A stretch of 64,000 bases of DNA from Jaapia argillacea MUCL 33604 (Eukaryota > Basidiomycota > Agaricomycetes > Jaapiales > Jaapiaceae). The DNA lies in assembly GCA_000697665.1 (NCBI GenBank), contig KL197720.1, positions 161,342 through 225,341 on the forward strand, read 5' to 3'. Below the pieces are notes generated by a model. It saw nothing but the letters and a program-made list of their open reading frames with translations, was not told the origin of the DNA and searched no databases. Positions 11,807-22,135 of the stretch are shown here, in pieces. The number at the start of each line of letters is the position of its first letter. Position 1 is the first letter of the stretch. Position numbers and translations under genes: made by a program.

Positions 11807-12661
11807 ATGTCTCTCCAATGTTTTTCTCGCAAACTTATACCCTTGTCATCCGGTGTCTTGCTGGAGGCTGACCTCTCAGTACCTCCTACAAACCAGGATG
11901 AGGAAGGGAATCGACTAGCTGTCTGTCTTCACCCATGGTCGTGGCTGGGGGGGTCAAAAGACGACCCGTGCGTCTCAACCTCACCATTCGATGCTTGCTA
12001 CTCTGGAACTTCGGAACCTCTTCTAGCACCCTTCATATCCTTGCTGCGTGCTTCGAAGATTGTGGTTATCATGTACTGCGGTTTAACTCCCGTGGAGTAG
12101 GAAAATCAACCGGCCGTGCTTCCTTCACTGGATTTAGTGAGGCGCAAGATCTCCGAGATATCGTCAAGTGGGGGATCGACACTGTTCCTGATATCCGACA
12201 CGTTGTCATCCTCGTACGCTATAGCTTTATGCTTTATATTCTTTCTTTTGCCTGCGGATCAACTCACGCGCTCCAGCCAGGGGTACTCGCACGGCTCCCT
12301 CATCGCCTCCTTGCATCCCAGCTTACCTCCACCAGTCCAAATTCACCACATTCTCCTGTCATATCCACTTGGCCCCCGTAGCTGGCTAACTGCCTTCCGG
12401 TCGAGTACCTATGCATCGGCCTTGTCAGACCTCATCGCGGACCCCTCCTCGGACATTCTAGTCATCTATGGTGACCGAGATGAGTTTACTGGCATCGCAA
12501 GCTATCAAACATGGGCGGAAGAGTTGAAGCGCCAGGCAGCGGGCGCTGGTAAGGGAAAGCTACAGGTTCAGAGAATCGATGGCGGTTCACATTTCTGGTT
12601 TCATCAGGCGGAGATTCAGTCGAGTTTGCAGCAGGTTGTGAGAGCTTGGCTGCCACGATGA
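11807..12661 (+). CDS. Alpha/beta-hydrolase-fold protein
   Basis: Predicted cytosolic serine hydrolase of unknown substrate. The joined exons show LAVCLHPWSWLGGSKDDP, then HILAACFEDCGYHVLRFNSRGVGKST (beta-strand and oxyanion region). An intron ending CCAG leads into GYSHGSLIAS, the GxSxG nucleophile elbow. The acidic residue is likely the first Asp in VIYGDRDEFTG, and the His is in DGGSHFWFH near the C-terminus, giving a complete Ser-Asp-His triad. The protein ends RAWLPR with TGA at 12659-12661. Length (about 220 residues) and architecture resemble the small COG2945-type hydrolases. Three exons. Start at ATG 11807; no signal peptide. Confidence 0.8.
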
Positions 12662-12924
12662 AACGTAGTGCTTCTGCCTCGCCTTGTATTTTCCCACTCC
12701 GTTCGCCCCATTGACGTATGAATAGCACATATCCCCGACTTTGTATCTTTGTACTCCCTATGGCCGTGTAAATGTCATGATGAAGGACACTGGCACTTGA
12801 TGTGCTGCAGGGTACCATGGTTTCATTTCGGGCGAAGCACTGTAACCGTGAAACAGTGCCCCTGCCAAATCTGGATATCCAATCACTCCTTCATTCCCTT
12901 ACGACCTGGTGTCCTTCCCCTAAG

Positions 12925-14693
12925 TGTTTCTCGCTATTGTTGACGGCGACAAGGTCAACATTGTTCACAAACCTCTTCAGATCGTTAGCATGTAAGTCCA
13001 TCCGACATTCCAACTGATCAAAATCCGATTTATAATCGCACATAGGCCACTCCCAGACGAACGACCACGTCAAAGCGTTGCCAACCTCATCGGACGTTTC
13101 GAACAACAAACGAAACGTCAATCCATCACACCGGCTGCACCTCGTAGTTCAAGTGTTACTTCCCAAACTACAGGCGATGCAGCCAACGTGGAGGTGAAGG
13201 AGAAGAGGGAATGGCCTCCTAAGCCAGCTCAACCCGCAGCCCCGAGAGATCCGCCATCCATCAGCACTCTTGCTTCGCCTGCGAGATCAGCGACGTTACC
13301 ACCAAAGAGCCCTGAAGAGGTGGTTGTGACTCCTCCGACGCCTGCTGTTGCTACTTTTACTGCCGAGCCCGAACCCCCATTGCCGGATGCATCTACCGTT
13401 CTTGAGGCTGTGAGCCCACCACCACCTCCTCCTGTCGAGCTGGCTCCAGAAGTCAAACCTCCGGCAACTTCAAATGCGAGCGCTATTCCTACTTCCAGAC
13501 ATCCTCCATCATCCGCCACTCGCACCCCATCCAAACTAAACAACAAGCCGACCGACTCGAAACTGACCCCTAGACCCTCCTCCACTCGAACACACGCACG
13601 TTCACCTCCCCCATCGTCCTTCCCTCTCAAGCCCCAACACACAGGCGGATCAGCCACTTCGGCAAAACCCCGCCAACCTCGACCGTCAAGTACCACCACC
13701 CCTTCCCGACCCAAGACACCTTCCCACACTACTCCTGGTACAACCACCTTCCGACCCAAGACCCCATCTTCAGGTCTCTTCGCGCCTACAGCTGCTTCTC
13801 TAGCCAAAGCCCGTAATGCACCGCTTCCGACACCTGTTAGGAAAGCAACCTCAGGGATGGGAGCGGGGAGTGCAAGTTCGGAGAGGTTGAGTAAGCCTAC
13901 TGCGTCTTCAGTCGCAAAGGCGAGGAGTCCGGTCCCTCTCAGTACTCCTTCGAGGTCCAACACTGCTGTCACGAGGGGAGGTTTGGGTGCTGGGAGAGGA
14001 ACGGCTGCAGGGAGGGTGAAGCCTGGTGCTGCTGCTACGAAGGAGAAGAAGGGGAAATCACCTGCTGAACCTGCTTTCAATGCGGATGCAGCTGTGGTTT
14101 CAGACGATGGTGTTTCGGGTGCATCGGAAAGGAATGGGCATGCCAGGACTCTATCAGGGTCTACGACGTTGGGAGAAGATACGAGTTTGGGTGATATCAA
14201 GGATGCCACGTCCGATCATCCATCCCAATGTGACTTGCACGACGAGCCTGAGCATCTTGAAGAGGTTATTACCCAAGAACCGGAGCACATCGAAGAGTCG
14301 ATTGTCCACGACGAACCGGAGTCCATGGAGGGTCCTGTCGCGGAGCCGTCGCATGAAGAGGCATCTCACGAGGAGGTGGCCACTCCATCTGATTCTGAAG
14401 TGCCAGAACCAGCTGCTGTGGCTCCTCACGTTGCGGAGAATGTAGAGAAACCTTCATCACATCCTTCCGAACACTCTCATTCGCCTGAACCAATCTCCGA
14501 ACCAGAATCCGTTGATCCAGCTTCCGATCTCCATCATTCCTCTGACGGCGGCGATGCCCTCGCTCCTCCACCACCTCCTAAATCGGAACCTCGTGACGAT
14601 ATTGAAGATATCATGAACATGTTGGAACCGAAACGGCGGAGTGTGTTTGCGGGTGATATTGTTATCGCCGGGGAGATCCCAGATGAAGAGTAA
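12925..14693 (+). CDS. Disordered Pro/Ser/Thr-rich hypothetical protein
   Basis: I do not recognise this protein. A small exon (12925-12991) reads VFLAIVDGDKVNIVHKPLQIVS in the frame that joins, over a 54-nt intron (12992-13045), to the next exon, which reads PLPDERPRQSVANLIGRFEQ. After that it is one long open frame to 14693. The bulk is low complexity: PxxP runs, many SP/TP dipeptides and two similar segments (AASLAKARNAPLPTP and ASSVAKARSPVPLSTP), followed by an acidic Glu/His/Ser-rich part. It ends with an ordered-looking tail (IEDIMNMLEPKRRSVFAGDI). The first coding exon and start codon lie upstream of 12925 and could not be fixed. The repeats and the Lys/Arg/Pro bias would suit a cytoskeletal or scaffold adaptor, but that is only a guess. 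Confidence 0.65.
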
Positions 14694-15426
14694 AGCTACT
14701 GTTCGGGAACGGCTTCGAACTCGTTCGTGAAGAGGGAATTAGACATGGCCGTACACAAGTATGTCATTTGTATCATATCGAAGTCAAGGTGCATTGATTC
14801 ACTTTCTGGTCTCTTCCCCTCGCTGATTTTGAGGATATAGAGTCTTGTCAAATACATCATAAACCTTTATCTTACCCTTATTCACGGTCTATGGGCCTTC
14901 CAATACCCTCCTACGATCATTTCACTCGGACTCTTCTCTCACCTATCGTTTTCTTCTCATCTATCTCCTATCTATATCGTTCTGGATTCATGATGGCTCC
15001 TCTTTCGTTCACTCGTTCTCTCTCCTTGCCTCTCAATCACCCTCTCCGTTCGTCTCCTTCTTACTCTTTATCTTCACAGCAATTTTTCACATCGCAATTT
15101 GGCCTTGACCTCTTTCATAAATTGCATTATTGTCATCTCCAGCCTTTGCGTGTGGTTCGAAGATACGATACGTCCTGTGTAGAGGGAGCTCGCGAGTTGA
15201 ACAGCTGGATGCACCATAACTTATGTGAGAAGGTTTTCACTCGACAGGCTCTCACAGTGTCAAGAGAGAAGGGATCTATGCATTGCAGTCTCATCGTATA
15301 TAAGTGACAAGAAGTGGTATTCTAGGTGACATGAAAACGGGTATTAAAGTTCGTAGCGTCATAATTCATGAGGGGGGAGATCGTTTCAAGAAAACATCAA
15401 GAAAAAAGTATCATAAAGTGGGCGGT
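14694..15426. other. Intergenic between convergent gene ends
   Basis: About 730 bp between the 3' end of the disordered-protein gene (+) and that of the F-box gene (-). It contains a pyrimidine-rich plus-strand tract (about 14890-15080). An open frame at 14891-15307 follows this composition bias and is not credible as a gene. Confidence 0.5.
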
Positions 15427-17089
15427 CTAACCGTCGAACAACCTAGTGACGCTATCGTGATGCCAGTGCACTGTGATGAATCCTGGCAACCGCCAAGGGA
15501 CAACGTGTGATCGCATGCCGTTGATTTCGTTCGGACTTGAAGTGTGTTCATCTGAGTAGGACAAGTTAAATCAAGAATCGTCGTGGAAACAAGAAAGGAC
15601 ATACCAAACAACGAAAAGCGAGCTTTGACATGAGATAATGCGAACGATGAGGTGAGACTGGCAGCCACAGGTTGCCAGATTTTTGATAAACCCTCCAAAT
15701 ACAGGTGTTTCAGCGAAGGAAATGCCTGTCGTCCACGGTTCGCGATGTTCATGAGCGACCACAAAATGTGTTCCTGGGTGTCCGCCATTGCTTGCGAATG
15801 AATTTCCGGGGCGTCCACTCGCAAAGCCATCACGATTGTCATAGAGACGAGGTGGGGTGGTAAATGATCCATGACTAGAACAGGCTGAGTCGATGATCGA
15901 AGCGGTTTTAGAGGTCGCATTAATGCGGACAGGTCAAGGAACAGGTGTTTCAACTTGACGAAACGCGAGATATCGAGCGTGGTAGGTTGTGCGACCCAAC
16001 AGCAACCCATCACAGCGAGCGACTCCAAGACGTGTGCATACTCGTACAGAGCCTTGATGTGGTTCCCGTCGATTGAATGAGTACCCGTGCCGATCAACTC
16101 TATACTCCGAAGGGAGGGTAATCGAGCGGGAATCAGGCTGCCTTGGTACAAGCAGTGGCAGGCGAGTAGCCGGAGTCTCTGCAGTGCAGGAAGGCTAGGC
16201 CATTGGAGGATACGGTCAAATATGAAACACTCGAGAGACAGCTCTTCGAGGTTTGGATATTCGATGAGGGGGATCAGGTATGGAGTTCGAAAGGTGGTGT
16301 GGCCTCCTCGCAGATGAAGCCGACGCAGCTGATGGGGGAGGTACAGGGTCAATTCCATCAAGCACGTAGAGATGCTATGAGGTCCTTCTCGATAGCTCAC
16401 TCCAAGTTCGTGCAGTTTGGGACAAGCCTTCATCGCCCGAGCCAATGTCTTCTGGAATTTCCGACATCGCCCTACCAGGCTCGAAAAAGAATGCATCCGA
16501 GGTCGGGTCAGCGGAGCATGTAGGACGACTATCGACCTGACAAGGGTTCCGAGACCTGGCTGTGCGATTAGGGTGCGCAAGAATAAGCGCAATTTCGAGG
16601 GAGACCTGATAAGGGCATCTCGATATAACAGCTCGTTTGCACGAGTGTGCCAGGCTTTAGAAACCAACGAGGCTGATCTCAGGTCCCGCAAGGTGTTGGC
16701 ATGGTTTGCGTTGGCAGGGGAGAGGTGCTGGAAGACAAGGTCAAGGATTTCGGTGGGGCGGTGGATCGTTGCTCTTGGAGATGGGCGACGGCCATCGACA
16801 GAGTACTAAGAGAGAACAATTTCAGTCCAGGTAGACTATAGCAGGGCAACACGCCACTCACATCTCTCGAAGGACGGAATATTCTCTGAGACCAACTTCG
16901 CCGGCCATCAATGGACTCCCGACGAACGTCGTCGACTGAGTACTAGAGGCGAAATGAGCTCAGATGAACCGGAAGAACCTCCGCACCACTTACTTCTACT
17001 GAGGGGCGAAAGATTCTCTGAGACCAACTTCGTCTTCCGTCCTCGGAGTCGCGGGTGGTTGCGAGAGACCGACGAGAAGCCAAGGACAT
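15427..17089 (-). CDS. F-box protein with LRR-like repeats
   Basis: Likely substrate receptor of an SCF ubiquitin ligase. Exons: 16994-17089, 16862-16942, 15605-16805, 15427-15551. The start MSLASRRSLATTRDSEDG (ATG at 17089) follows an in-frame TAG. The F-box is RPTEILDLVFQHLSPAN...LRSASLVSKAWHTRANELLY. Hydrophobic repeats such as LPALQRLRLLACHCLYQG and FPSLKHLYLEGLSKIW then suggest an irregular leucine-rich solenoid. The last intron splits after FSLFG; the final exon ends VTRLFDG with TAG at 15427-15429. Exons 1 and 2 end in near-identical segments (GRRSWSQRIFRPS), each followed by a short intron and an exon opening with TACTC(A/T)GTCGA, so a small exon-plus-intron unit was tandemly duplicated. 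Confidence 0.83.
16862..17038 (-). repeat. Tandem exon-intron duplication in the F-box gene
   Basis: Two copies of a coding unit reading GRRSWSQRIFRPS, followed by a donor (GTAAGTGG or GTGAGTGG) and an intron of 51 or 56 nt. The exon after each intron opens with YSVD. The copies share a 20-nt identical core on the plus strand, at about 16880 and about 17012. Confidence 0.75.
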
Positions 17090-17735
17090 CTATGAGGGTG
17101 TCCTCGGACAAGAGTTCGATAACAGTGGGTATGGATAAGGAGGAGCAAACTCGAAACGAGAGGGATATCTTCTGGCGTTGATTTCCTCCGCCATGTCGAG
17201 AAATTGCGTTCCCAGATAAAGAATCGTGAAGTTTCGAGTTTGCCACTGGATTACCGGAGGCAAGATCAGGGATGCCGAATTGTCAGTCCGGGGAACAGTA
17301 ACTAGCAACGACGAGACTCGGAAAGCTCCCAGGTTTGAAATGACAGTACAAATCAGCGACGGAGCTCGAGCAGGCTGTTGATGCAACGTTGATGATAACT
17401 GCTCGATCCATCTTATCGACTTGTGCGCGACCCCAGATTCCCCACGCCATCATCACTCCTGCCACAAGGATCTGTAAATCATACCGATTCCTGTTCCGTG
17501 TTCCCTCGGTCCACCGGTAATCTTGCAACAACATGTTGAAATACAATGGGATTAGGGGTGTAAACTACCTCGCAGCAATGGTATCAGTACACAATCAAAA
17601 AAAGATACGAGTGAGGGTGAGATGTAACAGGGTGAAACGGGATCCCCAAACGAGCGACGGTGTAGGTAGTCATGGTATCACATGTGTGTGGCGATAGGGA
17701 AAAAAAAGCGAGGAGGGGCATCGTCACAGTGCAAG
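17090..17735. other. Intergenic upstream of F-box gene
   Basis: About 650 bp between the F-box start and the 3' end of the next minus-strand gene. Open stretches on the minus strand (17090-17386 and 17283-17546) lack a family match, and the second has no ATG at its 5' end. They may be leader sequence of the F-box gene. Confidence 0.4.
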
Positions 17736-20222
17736 TTAATCCAAAAAGGCCATTTCACATAACCTGCGACTTTCTTCGTCCTGAATGTCCGTCATCCCCA
17801 TGAGAATACTCCCTCGGCTGTGCATCGTAGGGCTGATGGGCGCACGCAACCCTTTGCCAACTGTACGCATGGGCGCGATGGAACCGCCATAAGCGGAATC
17901 AGGAGGACCTGACGAAATCGTTGGTGAAGTTGGTACACGGGATGGATCAAACGACGTGGGAGGGGCGACATAAGTCGTGATGGGCCGGGGTTTCTTCTGG
18001 CCAGTCATAGACCTCCGGAGATTACTGAGAGACGAAAACGCGTGTTTAGACAAGGTCATCGTGGCTGGAGATGTCGGTCGCTGGAGAAAAAGCAAGTCAC
18101 GAGGGGGGTTTGTTAAACGGTTGCAAAACAAAGAGATCTCAAAGAAGGAATTCACGGACTTGGTCATCTGGAATAGGCTTTTTGAGGAAGAAACTCAAAG
18201 ACCTTCTTCTTTCCGACTTGTCTTCCGATTGTACACTCTCCGTGTTCTCGCGGAGCCGTGGTCTGCAGTTATCGGGTAATGTTTGACCTCTCTCCCTCCG
18301 CTTCGGCATATCCTCCTCGTTTGTAGTATCAACATCGCCTTCAAGTCCAGACATCACCTCCGCCTCAGCAATACGCCGGGATGGTGAAAAGGAACCGTCC
18401 TGCGGACTCTCAACTATGGGTCCATCTATGGATCCACTACCAACAGTGATCTTCAAATCGGGGTTTCGAACCTTCCGACCCTTTGCTTCAGCCTCTCCAT
18501 CTGTAGTCGGCGTCAGCAGACATACAGACGTGGAAGGCGCATCCGACGTCGACAAGGTGAGAGACGGGACCATAGAGTCCGCCGTGTTGGTTTTCTCTGA
18601 AGGTTTTGGGCGAGGATTAGATGGGGAGCCGAGACTCAATGGAGAGGGTGGAACTAATGCACAGGAGGATGGAAGAGTGTCCGCTGAGGGGGTCGAAGGG
18701 GGTATAGACTGGAGAGGCGAGGGTATCTTGGTAGGTGAGGGCGGACCTTTCCGAGGGGTGGATGAGCCCGAGTGTTCAGAAGGGGAAGAAACTGGCGGAG
18801 GAGTGGCAGTCCTGACAGAGACGTCAAAGGCAGTAGCGCCTTGCGTTTGCGATACCGAAGGGGCGACAGAGTTCACGTTGGCTGGATCGGACGTGGTTGG
18901 ACTCAACGGCGGTCGAGGGGTTGGGATATCAGATTCCAGGACAGATTCTGGCGGTGAGGGAGAAATAGAGGGAAGAACGGAACTTTCAACCAAGGGACCG
19001 AAACCGCCAGTGGAGGTTATTGGTGGCATCGGGGAAGATGGGGCTGTGTGAAAAGCAGCATCGGCGGGCGACGATGGGAGGCTAATACCTTCCGGCTCTG
19101 CGGAAAGACTAAGCCCGAGGATTGCGGCAGCCATATCCTCAACCCCATCCTCATCTTCGTCATCCTCACTTAAAGTTGGAATGACGGGAAGCGTCGCTTT
19201 GGCGAAATTCGGTTGTCCTAACTGAGCCGGATATACAGGCTTGCTGGACGTCGCCTCTGAGAGCTCCTTGGCTTCGTATTGCTCCTTTATGAGATCTGCA
19301 GCAGTTTTCGCTGGAGCGCCTCTCTCCATGACCGTCTCAGAAGGCGAGTTGACGGACGATAGTCGTTCGTCTCGCTCCCGCTCCTGCTCTGACAGATCCT
19401 TACGTTCTCGAGGGGACTTGGGAGGCAAAAGGCCACGCTCGCGTAATGCAGCCTCCCGTCGCTCCTTCGAAGTGAAATCGTTGGTCAGGGGTGGCGCGAA
19501 ATGACCAGAGACCCTGCGTGGGGAGCGTGCGACTCGAGGGGAAGGTGGAGGCGCAGAGGAGACGCGGCCGCGGAACTTGCTGGTGAGACGTTTGAGTAGA
19601 CCATTTGCTTGAGGGGATTCGGGCGGACTTTGTGTTTGTGATCTGTGAGGACAGTAAGCATCAGATAATCGTCAAATGAATGGTTGACAGAATGGGAGAT
19701 GGTGAGGGGGAGTTGGATAGTGGAGGATGGACAGGAAGCGCTTACCTCTCCCTCCCTCTCGGAACCAAAAGGGGTGCAATTTGCCGTGTGTCGCTAGAGA
19801 AAGTGGGAGAATGAGTATGATCTTCTTTACAAGTTGGGAAGTTCATGTCTCCAGTAACGAAACAACGGATGCAAGAAGCAAAGACAAGAGGAACAAACGA
19901 ACCTGGGGGAGGCACGGGTGGGTGACACATTGCCCATCGACTGCTCTGCTTGGATATCCGCTCGGCTGCTTCCCGTTCCACTAGTTTGATCGGTCCGTCC
20001 AGAGTTTTCCCTTTTCATACCGGAACGTGTGGCGCTAGTCCCTCGACCAACGCTCGTGCTTGGATTCCTGCGGACGCTCCCACTCCTACTCGGCCTGTTG
20101 GCCTTCCTTCCAACACGAATGGTGAATCGTTTCGACCTTTCAGCGGATGACGGCGCCAATGGTGACGCTTTGGTCACTTCGCCAAAGGATAGTGATCGCG
20201 ACTGATCATTTACAGTAGCCAT
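17736..20222 (-). CDS. Large disordered Ser/Pro-rich hypothetical protein
   Basis: Unrecognised protein. The start MATVNDQSRSLSFGEVTKAS (ATG at 20222) leads into an Arg/Ser-rich N-terminus (TIRVGRKANRPSRSGSVRR). After introns around 19640-19850 comes NGLLKRLTSKFRGR, then a long open exon with TSKERREAALRERGLLPPKSPRERK (charged, probably helical). An acidic tract (LSEDDEDEDGVEDM) and hundreds of residues of SP/TP-rich disorder follow. Near the C-terminus SERRRSLSFFLKKPIPDDQ is followed by an intron and an exon with LSNLRRSMTGQKKPRPITTY. The end is RLCEMAFLD. Many RxxS and SP sites suggest heavy phosphorylation. No enzymatic domain is visible. Confidence 0.65.
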
Positions 20223-22135
20223 ATCGATTGAGACTAGTTCGGAGAACAAGAAAAGGAGAGTCTCAAGAGCAAGGTTGAGCTACTTATTATGACGCTATGC
20301 CAGGTGGTGGGGCGGTGGAACGATGGATAGCGTCTAGCCTACTCTCGGAGTCAAGAGTGTCGGAGCATAGAAATGCCCACCGAAAAGACCGTAGGCTGTG
20401 GAAGGGGGATGGCAAGAAGGAGAATCGAACTTGCGAGGCGGGCTGTCGCAATTTTAAGGAGGTTCTCATCCCGAAGGACAACCAGGCGACGATTTGTGCC
20501 AAGACGAGAGGAGGACGGGTCACATGCGGGGTAAAATCACGGATCACGCGTCGGCTCAATGCTTCCGATCGCCCTCATGACCTCCAGCCCTACTTTAGCC
20601 CAAATAATTATAATATCCTTGCCCCCCGGGCCCCTAGCTATCATATACGACGAGTCCATCGTCGACAACGTCGTCCATACAGCTCCTCACTGTCGTGAAC
20701 AACGTCGACGACGCCGACCTGTTCACAACTTGTTCCCTCACACCCACCGCGCCCCGTGTGCTTCTCCTCTTCGGAAGTCGCCGTTGGATAGCACATTATA
20801 TCAAATGGGATTGAATGTAGCCCAACCAGGGCTGGCCCTCCGCTACTTATGTAGTTGCGTCAAAACCTTCCATTGCAGGCCGGGGCGTTGTCCTTACCGG
20901 GATATCCCAAACCCGAAGGGTGCCTGCAGTCGGCCGTCGCGGTAGGGGCGGCGTACAGTATGTACAAAAGTAGCATTGCGGGGTCAGTTCAGAAGTGTGG
21001 AGAAGATCAACCAAACATAACTTGAATGGTGACAGGGAAGTCCCAATACATTTTGTCAGTTACAGTTCCCAGACTTGCCGTCGGCGTCTGAGAGAACATG
21101 CATGAATGGGGGGTCGGGGAATAGCTGCAACAACCACGGTGATGCCTCACACGAGAGAATGCAACCAATCAAAGAATCGTAGAGAAGGTGGTTGCTCAGA
21201 CCACTACGAAGGTCTGCTCACCGGGAGGCGTGGAATCCATGATCATTACTATTCAATCAGTATCACGGAAGATGTCAGCAATAGAATACAAGGGAGCAAT
21301 CTCAACCAGGCGCAGGGACTCGGGAGGACGAACAACACGGTGCTGAAAGGAGGTCTATGAAACGTTGACACTGCCAGCTTGGACCACTTACCCGAACCAG
21401 CTCTCCTGGTCGAAATTGGCTGAGATTGAAGTCATCTTCGTAGGGCGAGAGGGTTAGAGACTATACAGGTGTTGTCAAAGCGAAACCGCGATTTTATGGC
21501 ATTTGGGCATCTCCACGCGGTCTTGCACGCCGTGGTTCGATGGGTAGGTGACAACCTGACATCTGTAGAGGTGGCAGTCTAGAAGCCATCGGTCCGACCC
21601 TTACTAGACACAGAGATGTGACCGGGTCCAATCGCATGGTTGCCGTCAAGCATCAATCCCAACGCAACAGAGCGCAACAGGAGTTATTATAGCGGGGGTA
21701 TCAGCCAAATTATTCGACCCTGTCGCGAGGGTCGAGGATTGGTGATGGATGACAACGCCATCTTCCGACGACCTATCGATATCGTCATCCTCTGTGATGT
21801 GTGGCCCATGTGGGGGAGGTCCGCGGGAGTTGTGTTGTATGCAAAAAATCGTGGCGATATCACGTATTTCGACAAGTCCACGACCGACAGCAGTCTGGCT
21901 TGTTATCACCGTACAGTGAATTTTGTACATTGGTTGTGAGCATGCTTGAAAGGTGATCAGATTGTTGCTTGTCAAGCCCCCCAGCCCGCCGGCAGTAGGT
22001 CCCAATAAGGCAAGTTCAGAGGCCACTGAAGGTGAGTCCGCGAAATCTGATTATGTATTAGAGTTGTCGCATGCCAAGAGGGCAGGCGGCGACAACGGCG
22101 AACTCAGGGCTGCTTTATTTCCAGTTCTATCCCCC
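20223..22135. other. Intergenic, 1.9 kb, no firm gene
   Basis: This holds the promoters of the flanking divergent genes. A fragment at 20574-20814 (+) has protein-like stretches in two frames: MTSSPTLAQIIIISLPPG, then APRVLLLFGSRRWIAHYIKW ending TGA. No intron joins the two frames, so I leave it uncalled. A perfect hairpin CGACCCT-GTCGCG-AGGGTCG sits at about 21717-21736. No tRNA was found. Confidence 0.4.

Noticed and set aside
13229-14209. 326-codon frame on the minus strand, Gly/Val/Ala-rich
   Set aside because: Antisense shadow of the Pro/Ser/Thr-rich coding exon; its composition is explained by the opposite strand.
14891-15307. 138-codon Ser/Leu-rich frame
   Set aside because: It follows a pyrimidine-rich tract between convergent gene ends; no splice partner and no domain.
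18416-19051. 211-codon plus-strand frame
   Set aside because: Antisense shadow of the disordered minus-strand protein.
20574-20814. Protein-like fragment (MTSSPTLAQ..., later LLLFGSRRWIAHYIKW)
   Set aside because: The two stretches are in different frames with no GT-AG intron between them that restores the frame; no family recognised.
20976-21435. Possible small multi-exon gene on the minus strand starting MTSISANFDQESWFG
   Set aside because: Joining needs an intron much longer than its neighbours, and the product (about 60 residues) has no motif. It lacks a CaaX end, so it is not a pheromone precursor.
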